Positions 13,091 to 26,088 of a DNA stretch of 64,000 bases are shown here, in pieces (position 1 is the stretch's first letter; each line of letters begins with the position of its first letter). The notes under the pieces were generated by a model. That model was not told the DNA's origin. It saw only the letters and a program-made list of their open reading frames with translations, and did not search any database. Origin of the DNA: Nyssa sinensis (taxonomy: Eukaryota; Streptophyta; Magnoliopsida; Cornales; Nyssaceae); the NCBI GenBank assembly GCA_008638375.1, contig CM018050.1, positions 25,036,216-25,100,215 on the forward strand. Direction: 5' to 3'. Made by a program: the position numbers and the translations under genes.

Positions 13091-16054
13091 CAACATAGCT
13101 AACAAGGGAAATGCGATAGGGCTAATATAAGATCTTTACCCTAGTTCTACCGATAAGGGTCCTCGACCATATTACTTCTATATAATATCTCTCACCTCAT
13201 TATTTTTAAATCGTGATGTTACCTCATAACCCAAATGAATGATCTTAGAATTGGGTTTTAGTAATATATTGTGCTTATGGTTGAGAGAGAAATAGAAAGT
13301 GTGTGTGTGTGTGTGTGTGACTAAGAGAGTGAGTGACAAGGAGAGTCCAATAAAAAGTGAAATGGGTCAGTATCTCCCCCTATTAGAACTATCGATTGAC
13401 TGTACGACCAACACTTACTAGGGCTTAGCTATAATCCATGACGACTCACAATCGCACTATAACTACGGGGTAGAAAAATAGTGGTTTATCTCCCTCATCG
13501 CAACCATTCAACGAATTTTGGAAGAGTGCCCAATTCTCAGGACCTATACCTATCGTCATCCAAAAATCACCATCATTCTTTCATCGTCATTCTAAAATCA
13601 ATCCTTGCCCAGGCCCATTTTGACCACGAATAAGGTTTCTAGGTAACTTATCTCCCTATCTATTTATCCACTTTCCATATCTTCTTTGTCTAGATTTATT
13701 TATTCAATTTTTAATTTTTGGATATCTAATCCGCATCTCGATCTATTTATCTAATTTGGAATTTGAAAAAAAAATTAAGAACTGCCCTAGGCTACAATTC
13801 TCAAAACTAAATTCTGACTCTAAAATTTTAATCCATGTCATGTTTTATTTATTTGTGAGGTTTGCCACAATTATGTTGCAATTGTAGTTATGTTTAAGGT
13901 TTTGTATTTCAGGCGGTTTGATGAATTCTCTTTTGTTATCTTCTATTTATTTTTAGAATGTTGGGAAGTTACCTATTTCATTTTCATTCGTATTATCATA
14001 TTCATAATAAGATGAGTGGTTGGATTCAAATAATGCTATTGATTCCAATTTGTATATTATTTTGTACCTGACTATTCTTTCTGGTAGGTATTATCATTAT
14101 ATTTGTTGATTCAGCCTTATTACCTCGATCGCTCTCTGTGGTTTTTTTATTTCAATTTTTGTATTTAGCAATACTATTTTGTCTTTTTCATTTTCTTATC
14201 ACTAGTATATAACTTGCGACTGTTGTCAATGTCCACCTAAAATCATTAGTGGCAAAACTAGATTGTTGTGATAAGAAATCATGTTTTTGTATTGTGAAAG
14301 GGCTGAGCTAAAACCCGGCATTCAATAATGGCATAATAAAGAAAAGCACAACAAAAAAGGGATTCTTGGGTTCTTCTAAGTAGAGTCTCCGGAACTATGA
14401 CAATATGGCCACCATTACTAGTCTGTTGCCCAGTTTATACCTAAGAGGGGGGTAATTTGGGTATATAGCAAATATTAACTGCTTTTACAAACTTTAAGAA
14501 ATAACTCCAGTAAAGCACAAAATTAGTAAAAAGTAGGGAAGAGAGAACAAATACAATAATTTTTTGAAGTTTGAAAAACTTTCTACGTACTCGACTCAAG
14601 CTCCCCATTTGAGTTTTTTTACTATATAAACTCCTTCACAAATGGAGTTCAAACATTTATAATGAAGAAATCCTCGTTCTTTTCCTAACAAAATTTCATT
14701 TTGCCTCTCAAAGGTAGCACCTACCCACAAATCTCACTGCAATAAGAAAATACAAGTTGATACCAATAGATACTTTCTTATAGAGTTGATTGGTGAAATA
14801 AATGCTTACTTACTAATGATTGATCAAGATAAACTCTAAGTATTTAAGATGAAGAGAACTTTTAGATCAAGGTAATGAGATCTAAAGTCAATTGATGGAT
14901 CAAGAAGTTAAAGCATATAAATTGTTAGAAATAAATGTTATAGAGAACCTTTATTTATAGGTCTTTCAAAAATATAGTTGTTAGATTCAAAAACTAGTCG
15001 TTCCCTCATTTTGATAAATTCAAAATTTGAATTTATGATTGCTAGATCAACAGAATCAGTTGACTAAATTCATTAGTTAGTCGACTAAATCATAATCCAA
15101 TTGACTAATAAACTCAGTTGATTTGTCCAAAGGCTTAAGGTTCATCTTGTCAAGAAGAATCAGTTGATGGGTATCTAAAATCAGTTGACTGATTTGTCTA
15201 GTGTCAACATGTTCACAAATGTGTATTGAATAACCAATCGTCTGGTTTTAAGAAATGGTCGATTAGTTCTGATAGAAGGTCCAATTTTGTGAACATGAAA
15301 ACAATCAATCGGTTGTATATATGAAATGGTCAACTCTAGTTTATACAGTAGTAAAAGTAGGCTTAAGAATCAATCGACTCAGTTTTGGTAGTTTAAGAAA
15401 TTTTTCAATTTTGACGAGTGTTATTTTTTCCATATGACTTGATTTTTCAACACTTAAGATATATTAGTGCAGTGTTTTGAAAAATTATTTTTTAATTGGT
15501 TATGGTTGATCACTTGAATATTTAGAGCATATACAAATGATCAATCAAACCTAATTCACTCAAAAACCTAAGATAATAAAAATTAAGTTTTCACTTGACT
15601 CCTCTTGATTCTTTGGGTTTGAGTGTATCTACTTGTTTGAATTTAGCCTTGAAGTTTGCACTTGGTGTGGATGTCATAATTTGATGAATTTTGACATTTC
15701 TTGGTCAACCTTTCTCCTTGACTTATTTGACCTATTTGCATTGTCACTAGATAAAACATTAGTCCTCATAGTCAATGTCTTGTAATTATCAAAATTACTG
15801 AGATGCCCTTAGTTGAAAACTTTTAAGGCTAAAACTGTCCAATGTATAAAGCAAACTACATTACAAACATTGTTATTAGAAACAAAATAATAGCCTTATG
15901 TAGTCACTCTGGTTTGTACCTAGACAACAATTGCTCTTAAAATAATCATTATTATTAAAACATAAACAATATGTTTTGGTGCTGAGTAGCACCGCATTCG
16001 TTCATATAGGCACATATGACTAATTTACCGATGTATCATGTGAAAATAAAAATA
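13091..16054. other. Intergenic/repeat-derived stretch, no gene seen
   Basis: No reading frame of note. There is a GT microsatellite at 13301-13318. At 15040-15420 the word GTTGACTRATT and its relatives recur many times in both orientations, a pattern of decayed repetitive DNA. I could not define ends or class. Confidence 0.4.
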
Positions 16055-16059
16055 GTTAT

Positions 16060-19000
16060 TGTAATACCCTGACTCAACTGTAACCGAGCTAATAAGACTT
16101 TATGTTGTGATGATGAAATAAATGGTTTGGATTTTCAATAGCTTTGAATATATGGACGATGCCAGAGCAAACAAATAGCGACAAAAAAAAAATATAAATA
16201 AAAAATAATAATAATAATAATAAAATTTCAAAGGAAATAAAACAAAATAAAATAAAAATAAAATAAGAATTTGAAATAAATAAAAAGAGGAATTGAAAAT
16301 GTGAACAATATATATATATATATATATGTATATATAGGTGTAAATATAGAAATATATGTGTGTGGGTGCATATCAGTTATAGTTGTAACTGTAACGTAAA
16401 GAAGGGGAATTGGGAGAGTTATGGGCGCAGCAAGTGAAGGGTTAGAGAAAGGAGGCAGAGTAATTGAAAAAAAAAAGTGAAGAAATCTTTTTAAAGGATG
16501 AAATTGTGAGAGGTTACGGCAATAGGAAGATTTGAGAGAAAGAAAGAAACTGGTGGGCGCAAGAGATGGAGGAGCAACGGTTACATATATTAATTTGTAA
16601 GCGTTGATAGAGGAGGGGTGGAACAAGGACACTGGATTGAGACTGAAAAGTGGGGGGAAACAGAAGCGGAAAACAAAGAAGAGGAGTGAAACGGAGCAGG
16701 GAGATCGGAACTGGATTGGGCGCGCACGCTTGGAACAGGGTAAGTTGGATCAATTTTTTTTTTTTTTTAGTTTAAGCATGAAACATATATTTGATGATAG
16801 GGTCTTTATGAGCATGGAATGAGGATCATTTAAAAAAAATGAAGGAAAACGGGTTAGAAATGAGGGAGAAATCAACAATTACCGGTTGTAATGTTTGAGT
16901 TTGTTTGAGTGATTTTATGCATTAAACCTTGTTTAAATCATAGGAAATTTATCCTTTTAGGTACAGGAAATTAATAGGATCAAAATGGTGTAGACTATGG
17001 GGGGAAATGAGAAGGAAAAGGGGCTGGCTGGAAAATCGCACAACTCCACCAGAGCTGTGATTTTCCTATTTTAGGGGATATCCAACACTGCGATTGGAAA
17101 ACCGAGGGCAGATTTGAGTTTCCCATGAGGCATAGGTTCAGGCCCAGTGGAAACCGTGAGAAAATCCATCACCGGCGAGTCGTCGTCGACGGAAGAGACC
17201 ATCGGCACTACGTTGGGGTGGGTGATGTGCTGCTGGGTTTTTTTCTTGGTTTGGGCCAAACCTAGGTCGGGTTAGACCCAACCCACACATTCAAAAGGCT
17301 GCCCAACACTGTTAAATTATGGGTTATGTTTTTAAATTGCAGTTTGGGGGTGTTTGGTTGTGAAGGTTAAGATATTCGTTGCTTGGCTTACAAGTGTAAA
17401 GGAAATGAAAAAAAAAAAAGTTGCACAAGGACTGCATGCCCTGAGACTTGAACCTATGACCAAGGGGGAAGGGTGAGGATAACAGACTACTATGCCACTA
17501 AGGCACATGTGATCAAGTTGGGTTCAAATAATATATGTATTGGTTACATTTAATTAACTTAATAAATTAGTTTAAATTAATTAAATTTGAATTAAATTCC
17601 GACGTGCAAATTAGTCCAATGAATAGTGTAAACTTACTGTTTTGGACCTTATGGATTCAATGGTGAGGTCCGTTTCAAGAGACGGAGTCCCGAAAAATAA
17701 AATACCCATAGAAACGTCAAAATGACCAAAATGCCCCTAAGTCGAAAGTGAGTCAAATAGATTCTGATTGAGTTAAGTAAATAGTGGATTTTTATTATTT
17801 CAAACCTTCTGGATTCAACGGTGAAGTCTAAATTTTAAAAACAGAACCCAAAAAATAGAGACACATAAAAGACCATTTTACCCTTGGGTAAATTAATCAA
17901 ATTAGAAGTCGTAAAAGTATAAATTAATAAAAGAGATATTTAGAGTAGCGGGGCATAAATTCGATAAATGAAATTAAAGCTGAAATGTGTTTACTGATAT
18001 ATAAGGAGACTCAAAAGGGAAAGGGAAGATCACGGAATACTAAAACGCATGGATAAGGTAAGTGAATTCCTATATCTTATACGTGGTTTTTCAAGCCACG
18101 ATCTTTCTATTACTGCCAAAACTTGTACTCAAGTATATATATCCACTGTTATTGTTTCCACCATGGATATTGTTCTATCTGTTGGATGTCTATTGATTGA
18201 TATCTCATGACTTGATTCATTGTATTGATGTTTATTCACTGTATGCTTATGTTATGATGTTCCATGCTTGTACACTTCATATGGAATACAATATAATCTT
18301 GATTTATGTTAATTTCTGGGTTTTGTGCTTAGTCACATCACCCATCTGATGCTATCTGATTGACTGGGACCTACGAGTCAATTTATGGGACTTACGGGTC
18401 AAACGAACACATGGCAATGATGACGTTTTTACGCAGTGAGTTAATGGGCATTTTATATGCATTTATGTTAATGGGGGGTATGCCAAGCCCCAAAAGACCG
18501 AGGGTCTGCCAAACCTTGAACAGAGTAAAGGCATCATTCATGTTTAATTGATATATTGACGTTTATTAGATTCATAGGATGTCTTCATTCCCAATGAATA
18601 GTTCTATATTGGTTGTTCCTTATTTATTGGACTTGACTGTGACCGTTTTATTGTGGCAGTATTTATTTCGATTGTGATCATTGGGCTTATTCCATATTTA
18701 TGCTACACTGTTACTCATGATTATTATTATGCCTTATTATTCATTGGCCATTGTGACTTTTTACAGTTAACTGCAACTGTTGTCATGACTGGCTATCATG
18801 TTTCCCTTGAGTTTATTTTTCCTATGTAATCCCTAACCCGTATTGGAGATAGACTTTTACTTACTGAGCTTTGTTAGCTCACCCCTTTTATTATATTTTT
18901 CAAGTGAGAATGCTACAGAACCACAGTAGCAGATTCAGAACGTAGGGAGACGGTTGAGGAGCACAATAGAATACAGTAGTTTCTCCCATGCACTCACCAC

Positions 19001-19198
19001 CTAAAAGTGGTTTATGTTTGGTTATTGTCAGACTTATTTTCAGTTTTTGAACAAAGTTGTAATAAAGCTTCAGCACTTTAATGTTATGGTTACATTACTT
19101 ATTGTTATCATTGGTAAAAGAATGTAAAAAGTAGGGACAAGCCATTGGGCCGGCCCCACGACACGAGATCCTCATAGGGTGGGTTTCGGGTTGTGACA
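16060..19198 (-). mobile_element. Solo LTR, large-LTR family, copy 3 (reverse)
   Basis: Read on the minus strand it begins TGTCACAACCCGAAACCCAC, matches the start of copies 1 and 2, and ends GGGTATTACA. Length is 3139 bp. Flanks are GTTAT (16055-16059) and GCTAT (19199-19203), a 5-bp target duplication differing by one C/T. Two ~140-bp repeats carrying the inverted TTCAAYGGTGARGTC phrase lie near 17650 and 17815. An AT microsatellite sits near the 3' end (16309-16335). No internal domain or second LTR is present. Confidence 0.85.
17405..17530 (-). mobile_element. tRNA-related SINE-like insert inside solo LTR copy 3
   Basis: On the minus strand the order is TTAGTGGCATAGTAG (RNA polymerase III box-A-like), about 33 bases, then GGTTCAAGTCT (box B), then a run of 12 T ending the unit (plus-strand A run at 17409-17420). 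This is the layout of tRNA-derived SINEs. I did not see this stretch in the other copies of the LTR, which would make it a separate insertion. It does not fold as a complete tRNA, so it is not called a tRNA gene. Target duplication was not resolved. Confidence 0.45.
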
Positions 19199-19203
19199 GC
19201 TAT

Positions 19204-20985
19204 ACTCCTTATGTCGTATCAACTATGGTGACAATTTCATTATAAAACAAGTTTTTAATATCCATATTGGATTTTAGGTGCTAAGCCTGGAAGCCCATAT
19301 AGTTTGGTTTTCATTTGTTTCAACACAAAATATTTCTAGGGAAATTTTTTTCAAGAAAATACTTAAATTTTAGGTGTGGAGACGCATTGTTACAAAAACA
19401 AACTTGAAACATATGATAAGTGTCGTCCAAGCTTCAAAGTGAATAACCAATGAAATAAAGCCTTACAAACATGGGAATACTTTTTGTGAGACTGTTTTGT
19501 TGAAACAAATGGAATCCTCAATAAGAAAATTGAGATTTTACTCTTAAAACTTTTTTTTGTTTCATTTGGTTATGAATGGAAAGTCTATTGAACAAAATAG
19601 AGAAATATATAAAAATATCTCTGTTTGAAAAATATTCCCTGTTGGTATTTTTTTTAGTTGTGTATTGTTTTCTCTAACTAACATTTTTGTTTTATCAATA
19701 TTGGAAAATTACCACTTCCTAAGGAACAAAGATTTTTCGAAGCATTATTAGAAATATTTGTAATGTTTTTTTGTTGAAATTGAACAAAAATTTCTTTGTT
19801 GAGAAATATTTCTCTGGATAGAGAAATTCCTGTCCATATAACAAAATTTCTTTGTTCACAAAACATGATTTTTTTTTTATACATAATTTCATACGTAATG
19901 TAGATCTTGTTTGATAGATCTCAATTTCTAGAGTCAGAATATATAATTTTTTTATAAAATATAGATTTATATATTATAAGTTACTTAATTTTGAAATTCA
20001 TAGGAAAAATGGGTGATGATGTGACAACACCCAGCATGTTAGGCATTCCAAGACTTGCGGCCATTTTGAATTTTTACACCAAGAAAGCGTTTTTGTCAAC
20101 AAAAAATTTAAGAACTTTTGGGAATGGACCTTGTACTAATTAAACACTTTATGGGGGACCTACTACAGAATCCCCTTAAGGTATCATTTGATAATAGTTT
20201 TAGGTATTTGTTTTTCACTTTTTTTGGCTTAAATAAACAAAAAATTAGAAGTGATGTTGAATTAATTTTACTTTTAAGAGATAATAGACAAATACACTTT
20301 TGTACCTTTTTTAAAACAAGAAAAAAATTTCAAAGGTAACTTTTTATTATATAAAAATAATAATAAATTGTTTTTATGATTTTACCAAGTGGTACTTAAA
20401 AATAAAGAATGCTTTTTTACATTTCAATTTTCATTAGTTGTAATGTAATTCATTAAAACTAATTAATTAGGTAACTTTTTATTAAATAAAAATACTAATA
20501 AATTATTTTTATGATTTTACCAAGTGGTACTTAAAAACAAAGCAATGCTCTTTTACATTTCAATTTTCATTAGTTGTAATGTAATTAATTAGGAATAATG
20601 CGATGTAAAATGAATTTGTGCTCATTCCTTACAAAAATGAGCTTTGCAACTTCTTACAGTTTTTCTTTAATGTTATTTTTCCTTTCAAATGTTTTTGTCT
20701 TCTAATTTGTTAGAGGGAGGCTACGGACTATTTTTTAAAGAAAATGATGGGGAGAGGTGAATCGAGCCGATGCCATTTGCATGTGAAGTGAACATTTTTC
20801 TTACTCGAATAGGACCTCGGACCATGGGTTCTCACACTCCTAGTTAAGATTTAAGTTAAGAAAAACTAAGATGTGATGTAAATAACTTCATAGATGGCAT
20901 TCAACTATGAAAAATCCAACATTAGTTTTCAAGACAAATAATAATACAAAACAAGGTAAATAAAGAGTAAACTAAACAATAATTG
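19204..20985. other. Intergenic stretch, no gene seen
   Basis: AT-rich with no supported gene. The only structure I see is the imperfect tandem duplication listed separately at 20335-20592. Confidence 0.45.
20335..20592. repeat. Imperfect tandem duplication, unit ~123-135 bp
   Basis: Two adjacent copies (about 20335-20469 and 20470-20592) each run from GGTAACTTTTTATTA through CCAAGTGGTACTTAAAAA to TAGTTGTAATGTAATT. They differ by a handful of substitutions and by an extra AT-rich segment at the end of the first copy. Confidence 0.8.
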
Positions 20986-20990
20986 GACTT

Positions 20991-22127
20991 TTTGAATGGC
21001 TAAGAGGTCGTGAAAAGTTGTGTTAGAGATATGAGTTGTAAAGGTAAGTACAACTTGCACGTCAGATGTCAGGTGAGACTTCAAAGCAAAGTGGAATGGG
21101 TCGAGGTAAGGCGATCTAGAACCTTATAAGAGGGATTCCCAAGAGGTCGGGGCAAGACTTATGCCAACCTTCACGTGATTCCTAGTATCTAGGTCGCAAT
21201 TGGAGCGCGATTCCAAATGCCTAGAATCGAAAACGAATGAGGTCAAAGTCAATCCTCTTGATGATTGATTATTCTCCTTCTGATCATTCTCACTTTATTG
21301 TGGTAGTTGTAGAGGTATTTATAGTGGTAGGTTATGTTTCAACCCCTAGTGAGCTCACGTGAGCCATTAATTGTTGACAAGTGTACCATTATGGTCCAAA
21401 ATATGAGTTAGTTAAGGTGGAGTCCCATCTTTGTTCTAAAAGGTCTCGACAGCCCCACGCGTGAGTGGCCCGTTACCATAGCCGTCAATCCACATGATCC
21501 TGAATATCTCATATTATGGGGAGCGTAGCGCGAAGGATTACGCTACGTCTGCAGTGTCAAACTCGAAGGTCTCCCAGGACTTGCCCCCAAGCCTTTAGGG
21601 TGCTCTTATGAAGGGGAGTGATGTAGTGATTATGCATGACACTTATAATCTTTTATGAGTGTTTGCGTGATGGAAGAGACCCTTTTAGTGGGCCCTCTTA
21701 AGCGCATGTTAGTGAGGGTACCTCAATTGAGCGCATGCAAGCGAGGGTACCTCAATTGGGCGCATATGACCCTTGTGAGGAAGGAGGCCCCTATTAGTGG
21801 GGTTCTCTCATCTCTTGAGTGCATGTTAGCGAAGGTGCCTCAGTTGGGCGCATGTGACCCTCGTGAGGAAGGGGCCCCCTATTAGTGGGGTTTTCTCATC
21901 TCTTGAGTGCATGTTGGTAAGGATGCCTCAGTTGGGTGCATGTGACCCTCGTGAGGGTGGCCCTTCTTAGTGGAGTTCTCCCCTCTTCTAAGCATATGTT
22001 GGCGGGGGTGCCTTAGTTGGGTGCATGTGACCTTCGTGAGGGAGGGGACCCTCTTAGTGGAGTTCTCCCTTTCTTGAGCGCACGTTGTTGTGGTACTTTT
22101 GTGTTGACGTGGTACTTTGTAGCTACA
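20991..22127 (-). repeat. 3' LTR of the Tat element
   Basis: This is a direct repeat of 40474-41604, about 1.13 kb. On the minus strand it starts TGTAGCTACAAAGTACC. About 4-5 copies of an 83-88 bp unit (21700-22090) lie in the U3 part, upstream of a TATA box at 21316-21323 (TATAAATA, minus strand). Compared by eye with the other LTR over about 165 bases at the low-coordinate end, about 21 positions differ, nearly all transitions. Confidence 0.85.
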
Positions 22128-22138
22128 TTTTTCCCCCC
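22128..22138 (-). other. Polypurine tract of the Tat element
   Basis: On the minus strand GGGGGGAAAAA directly abuts the TGTAG start of the 3' LTR. This is the usual place and composition of the plus-strand primer for reverse transcription, and it independently fixes the LTR boundary at 22127/22128. Confidence 0.75.
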
Positions 22139-22368
22139 GTCATGGTCGTTCATGAGGTAATTTTCAGCCATTTTGAACGCCCATGAATCTCTGGGTGTAA
22201 TGTCTCGGGGCTGTGGTATGTTTTTTAGCCATTAATGGCGTAGAACATGTGTCATTTTCCCATTATGAAGTTTTAAACAATCGCGCCTAGGGTGTGAAGA
22301 GTTATGCTCAGAAGGTAAAGAGTCGTGTCATTTTTCCTTTGTCAATCCTTATGACGAGTTCAGACACA

Positions 22369-22376
22369 TATAAATA
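22369..22376 (+). promoter_or_regulatory. TATA box of the antisense PMD gene
   Basis: TATAAATA stands about 120 bases before the first ATG (22492) of the opposite-strand gene, just inside the 3' LTR. Position and sequence fit a plant core promoter, with transcription expected to start near 22400-22410. It is separate from the LTR TATA box, which points the other way. Confidence 0.5.
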
Positions 22377-22491
22377 GGATTGCCCCTCCCTTAGACTCTA
22401 CACTTCATCTTGCGCTTGAGATTCTAGAGAGCTTAAAGTGAAAGAGACAAAGGCGAATTTGGGTTTTGTGCGAAAGTTCCCTCTTCTTTTT

Positions 22492-25400
22492 ATGGATCCC
22501 GTCCCAGTTCCATTCTCTTTTTGTTAATCACATCCTAGTGACCTCACTTTATTTTGCTAATGGATGAACACATCTGACTTATTGGCGACCAAGAGTGGCG
22601 CAGTCCCTCCCATCCTAGAGAAGAAATTTTGGCAACGTTCTATAGAGGGATGAACGATGACATCTTTTGGAAACAAGTTGAGACCGCCTCCTTGTCTGCT
22701 CACGTCCCATAGGGTCATGTGATCCTTAGAAGCAAGGTAAACATTTCGAAGAGCGTGAAGATTCTTCACTAGCTCCGTCCTTTACCTCTCAGTTGAGCGT
22801 GGAGATTTCCCTTAATCCTTCGTCAACTACTCGTGTAACTCTAGTCACATAACCGATTGAGAAGAGTGGAAAGATGATATCTTGGTTTATCCCATCCATA
22901 TTGCGCGTCGGACTAGTCTTGAGATATTAGATATCGTGCAATTCTTCCTCGAGTTGGGCGTAGGCGTGAACTTAGGAGTCTTAACACGTTGATTTCTCGA
23001 TAGAGCACCATCACTCATACGTTTTTCACTTCCTAGGGGGAGTTCACTCCTATCTTGGAGGATGTGGTAGTCTTGTTAAGGCTTCCTTTGCTTGGGGATA
23101 GGAAGTCCTCCAAGCTAGAGTTGACAGAAAGAGAGAATGACAGGTGTAACTTCCTGATTTTTTGTCTTTCAGTTGGCCAGCAAGAACAACACTTGGCAGA
23201 ATGAGGATACCAAAGCTAGATGCAAGGTTGGTTTCTCAGCGTGGCTTTGATATTTTTATAAGGACATCAAGCCCCAAAAGTTGTTTGAGAGGGGCAATCC
23301 CCATAAAGAAGAGAATGGGCCTGAGTTTGACAACCCACATCGCTTAGTTGCATACTTGACGTGCCGGCTTTCACGCTACAACTTCCCAATGTCCTTAGAA
23401 GATGGGCTGAACACCCTTAGTGTTTCTTTTTTTCCTGAAGTTGGTTAGGGGGAAGGCTCTCTAACTCTCGCCCTTGTTCTTGGGCCTTTTCTACCATCGG
23501 TTGGACGCCATTTATACTGACACGACGCACTTTGTTGGGCGTTACAACATGGCAAGTTATGCCATGTTTCCATCAATTCTTTCTTTTTGAGCGTTTTGCT
23601 AATTATGCCAAGCCTCACGTTATTCCTGAGTTCAAGTCATCTTTGGATCAAGCAACAAAGACTATCGTGCAAGTGCCAAACGAAATGATTCATGCCCTTA
23701 GATGACGTCCAAGTCCTTAGCCTAGTTTATCGATGTGGAGGGGGCCTTCATATTCAGACCCTACGCTAAACGTCTCTTAGGTGAGGTTGACCTGATGCTT
23801 TACCCAAGAGACACGACTCCTATAGACATGAAAGAGGGGGCCATCCCCATTCTGGTGTACCTCTAGGGCGTAATCTATCTTCCTTTCTAGTTGGCTATCT
23901 TGAACGAGCTGGGTGATGCAAGCATGATTTACAACCTTGATAGGGTTGTGCGCTAGTTCGGATTTGATTAGGTCGTACAGACGCAGGGATGGTGTATTGC
24001 ATCTCTTCTCGATCCTTCTCCCACTTCTATCTTAAGTGGATAAAGTTATGGGATATTCCCAATAACTTCGTGGTCATTCTCTCCTGTAGTTGTGAAGGTG
24101 GTGTGACTTCCTTGTGGACCAAATTCTGGAAGGAGACTTTAGAGGGCTTTTGTGCCTTTCTTTAGGGGGACTGCGCAAGAAGTCACGATTGACTTCATTT
24201 TTAAAGGAGATAATTCCTTCCGTTGCCTTGGCCTTAGGAAGGACAAGGATTAGGGAGGGTACAGTCAACTTGCCCATTTTGGGAAGGTTGCTCAGCCAGT
24301 TGAATTTTCTACTACTGAAACGGAACGCCTTAAAAGCAAACTCCTTTTGCCATGTCAACTGGGGGCTCAAGTGGCTCCCAAGATCATTCTAAAGACCAAG
24401 AGGGCTCAACCACCCGTGAAAGAGAAAAGGCATTAGGATACAAGTAAATTTGTCTTTGAAATGCTTTCTTCTTCCTTCACTTGTTTGTGTATATATATAT
24501 ATTATTTTAAACCTCTAAACTCTTTTGTTTCTTCGTGCAGGAGCCCACAGAGAGTGGGGCGCCAAAGGCAAAGACCTTTGGGACGGATTGGGCATCATAG
24601 TTAAAGGGGAATGAGCCCTTATATCTTGCACCTTCATCTCCATCTTCACTGATGGATCCTTTGGCAGGCTTGTCTGATCAAGCGAAAATTGACTTCTTCA
24701 GTGCCCTCCTCTTTCAAGTTTAATCTTCCAAATCCACAAAGGGGGCTCCTCAAGCTAACGTGGCAAAGGCTTTTCCACGAAAGAGATGAGCTATTTCTTC
24801 CACGCCCAAGCCATCGAGAAAGAAGGCCAAACGCGTGGAAGTTCTCCCCAAATTATTCGTTCTAAAGACAGAGGGTGTTCAAGAGGCAAAGGATGTTCCG
24901 TCTAACCTTTCTATTCAGGAGGCAGTCCCTTTCGAGCCTTAGGATGGGGTTGGTGATAGTAGTCAAGGGTCTTACCTACCGGAGAGGGGGGGTCTACCTT
25001 CGTCTTCCCCAATTGCTAACACTAGCGATCCTCCCGTGAGAGAGTCTCAATCTTCACGGACCATGGCTGAGGATGACGATGGCCTTGCACAACTTGATTT
25101 TGGACATGCTTAGAACTTTAGGCCTCTCGGACGACATTACGAAACCTAGCATTACCACTGATATGAACTTGGTGGAGGAGCTGGATACAACTCTCGAAGT
25201 GGACCAAGAGTTGGACGGGTCTTCCTCCACTGAAGTATTTTTTTATTAATTGGATCATTTTCCTTTCTTCCCACCCCCGCATTTTTTTATAGTCTCACAC
25301 TTTGGATTTGGTTCTTATAGGACGCTCAAAACAGAGGGGAGAACGTTGATGTGCAAGAAGAGTTCGTTCAAGAGGGAGGAGTGGAGCCGACTATCTTTGG

Positions 25401-26088
25401 CACTAAGGCTAGTCCTTCCCAAGCCTCTCATTCAAGGGTGCATGACCCAGATCCCTTTGCTCCTTTTGTTGATGAGGCACATGAGGTCCTTACCTCTTCG
25501 ACTATAAATGGGAAAGCTCCTGATCTCCAAGATCCTTCTACATAACCTTCCACCGTCGTTCCTCAAGAAAGGAGCATTCTAGAGAGTGGTTCAGTCATTC
25601 GAACTCAATGCCATCTGGCATAGAATGGAATGAGATTCTTGTCTTCCCCCAATATGCAGACTTGTTGGGTCGGGCTCTTGGGCATCATTCTTCAATTTTT
25701 TCAACTTCATAAGGCGGGCCATAAGGGTGACAACCTTTTGTTTTGAGTTGTCGGGGGACGTTCTGTTGTCCCTCTCTTCCTTTGAGGCAAAATACATTTC
25801 TTTAGACTTCTTGGTCGACCTCTAAAAAGTAGTCAAGGTTCTTGAATGAGATGACCTTGCTCTTTTTTGGCTTCGTGATCATTTGGTGTGTATGGCCAAA
25901 TTCTTCTTCACATTACTTGTGTTAGAAAGCTTTATCAGTTGGAGAGTGAGCATGCCAAACTCTATGAGAAAGTGACCTCTTTTGAATGCAAAATTATGGA
26001 GCTTAAAGCTTCTTACAATGAGGGTGGCGTGGAGCAAGGTCTTGCCGAGAAGGGCTTGCACCGTTTAGCTTTGCTTGATTTAGTGTAG
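22492..26088 (+). pseudogene. Antisense plant mobile domain (PMD) gene inside the Tat element
   Basis: PMD (aminotransferase-like, Pfam PF10536) is a plant domain found in transposons and in a few host proteins that act in gene silencing and genome stability. Its role in the element is unknown. Visible pieces, in order: the PMD entry motif GEFTPILEDVVVLLRLPLLG (frame from 23037); RLVAYLTCRLSR (23341-23376) and, further on, the HRLDAIY and GRYNMASYAM stretches (23500-23570); a segment with GLSDQAKIDFFSALLFQV (24670-24722); an acidic tail; and a Lys/Glu-rich coiled-coil-like C-terminus ending at the TAG 26086-26088, with AATAAG 40-60 bases later. Acceptors at 24540 and 25320 indicate introns. 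Many stops and frameshifts break it. It converges on the integrase end (26583) about 0.5 kb away. The same architecture recurs at 62300-64000. Confidence 0.75.

Noticed and set aside
16228..16753. Minus-strand frames of 134 and 79 codons
   Set aside because: They lie in the 3' part of solo LTR copy 3 and consist of Phe/Ile/Ser/Leu-rich sequence from purine tracts; no domain, and a different frame in sister copies.
17430..17530. Functional tRNA gene
   Set aside because: Only the two promoter-like boxes fit; the acceptor and anticodon arms do not pair, and a T-run follows. Called SINE-like instead.
21700..22090. CRISPR-like array
   Set aside because: The repeated units are head-to-tail minisatellite copies within an LTR, without unique spacers; the genome is a plant.
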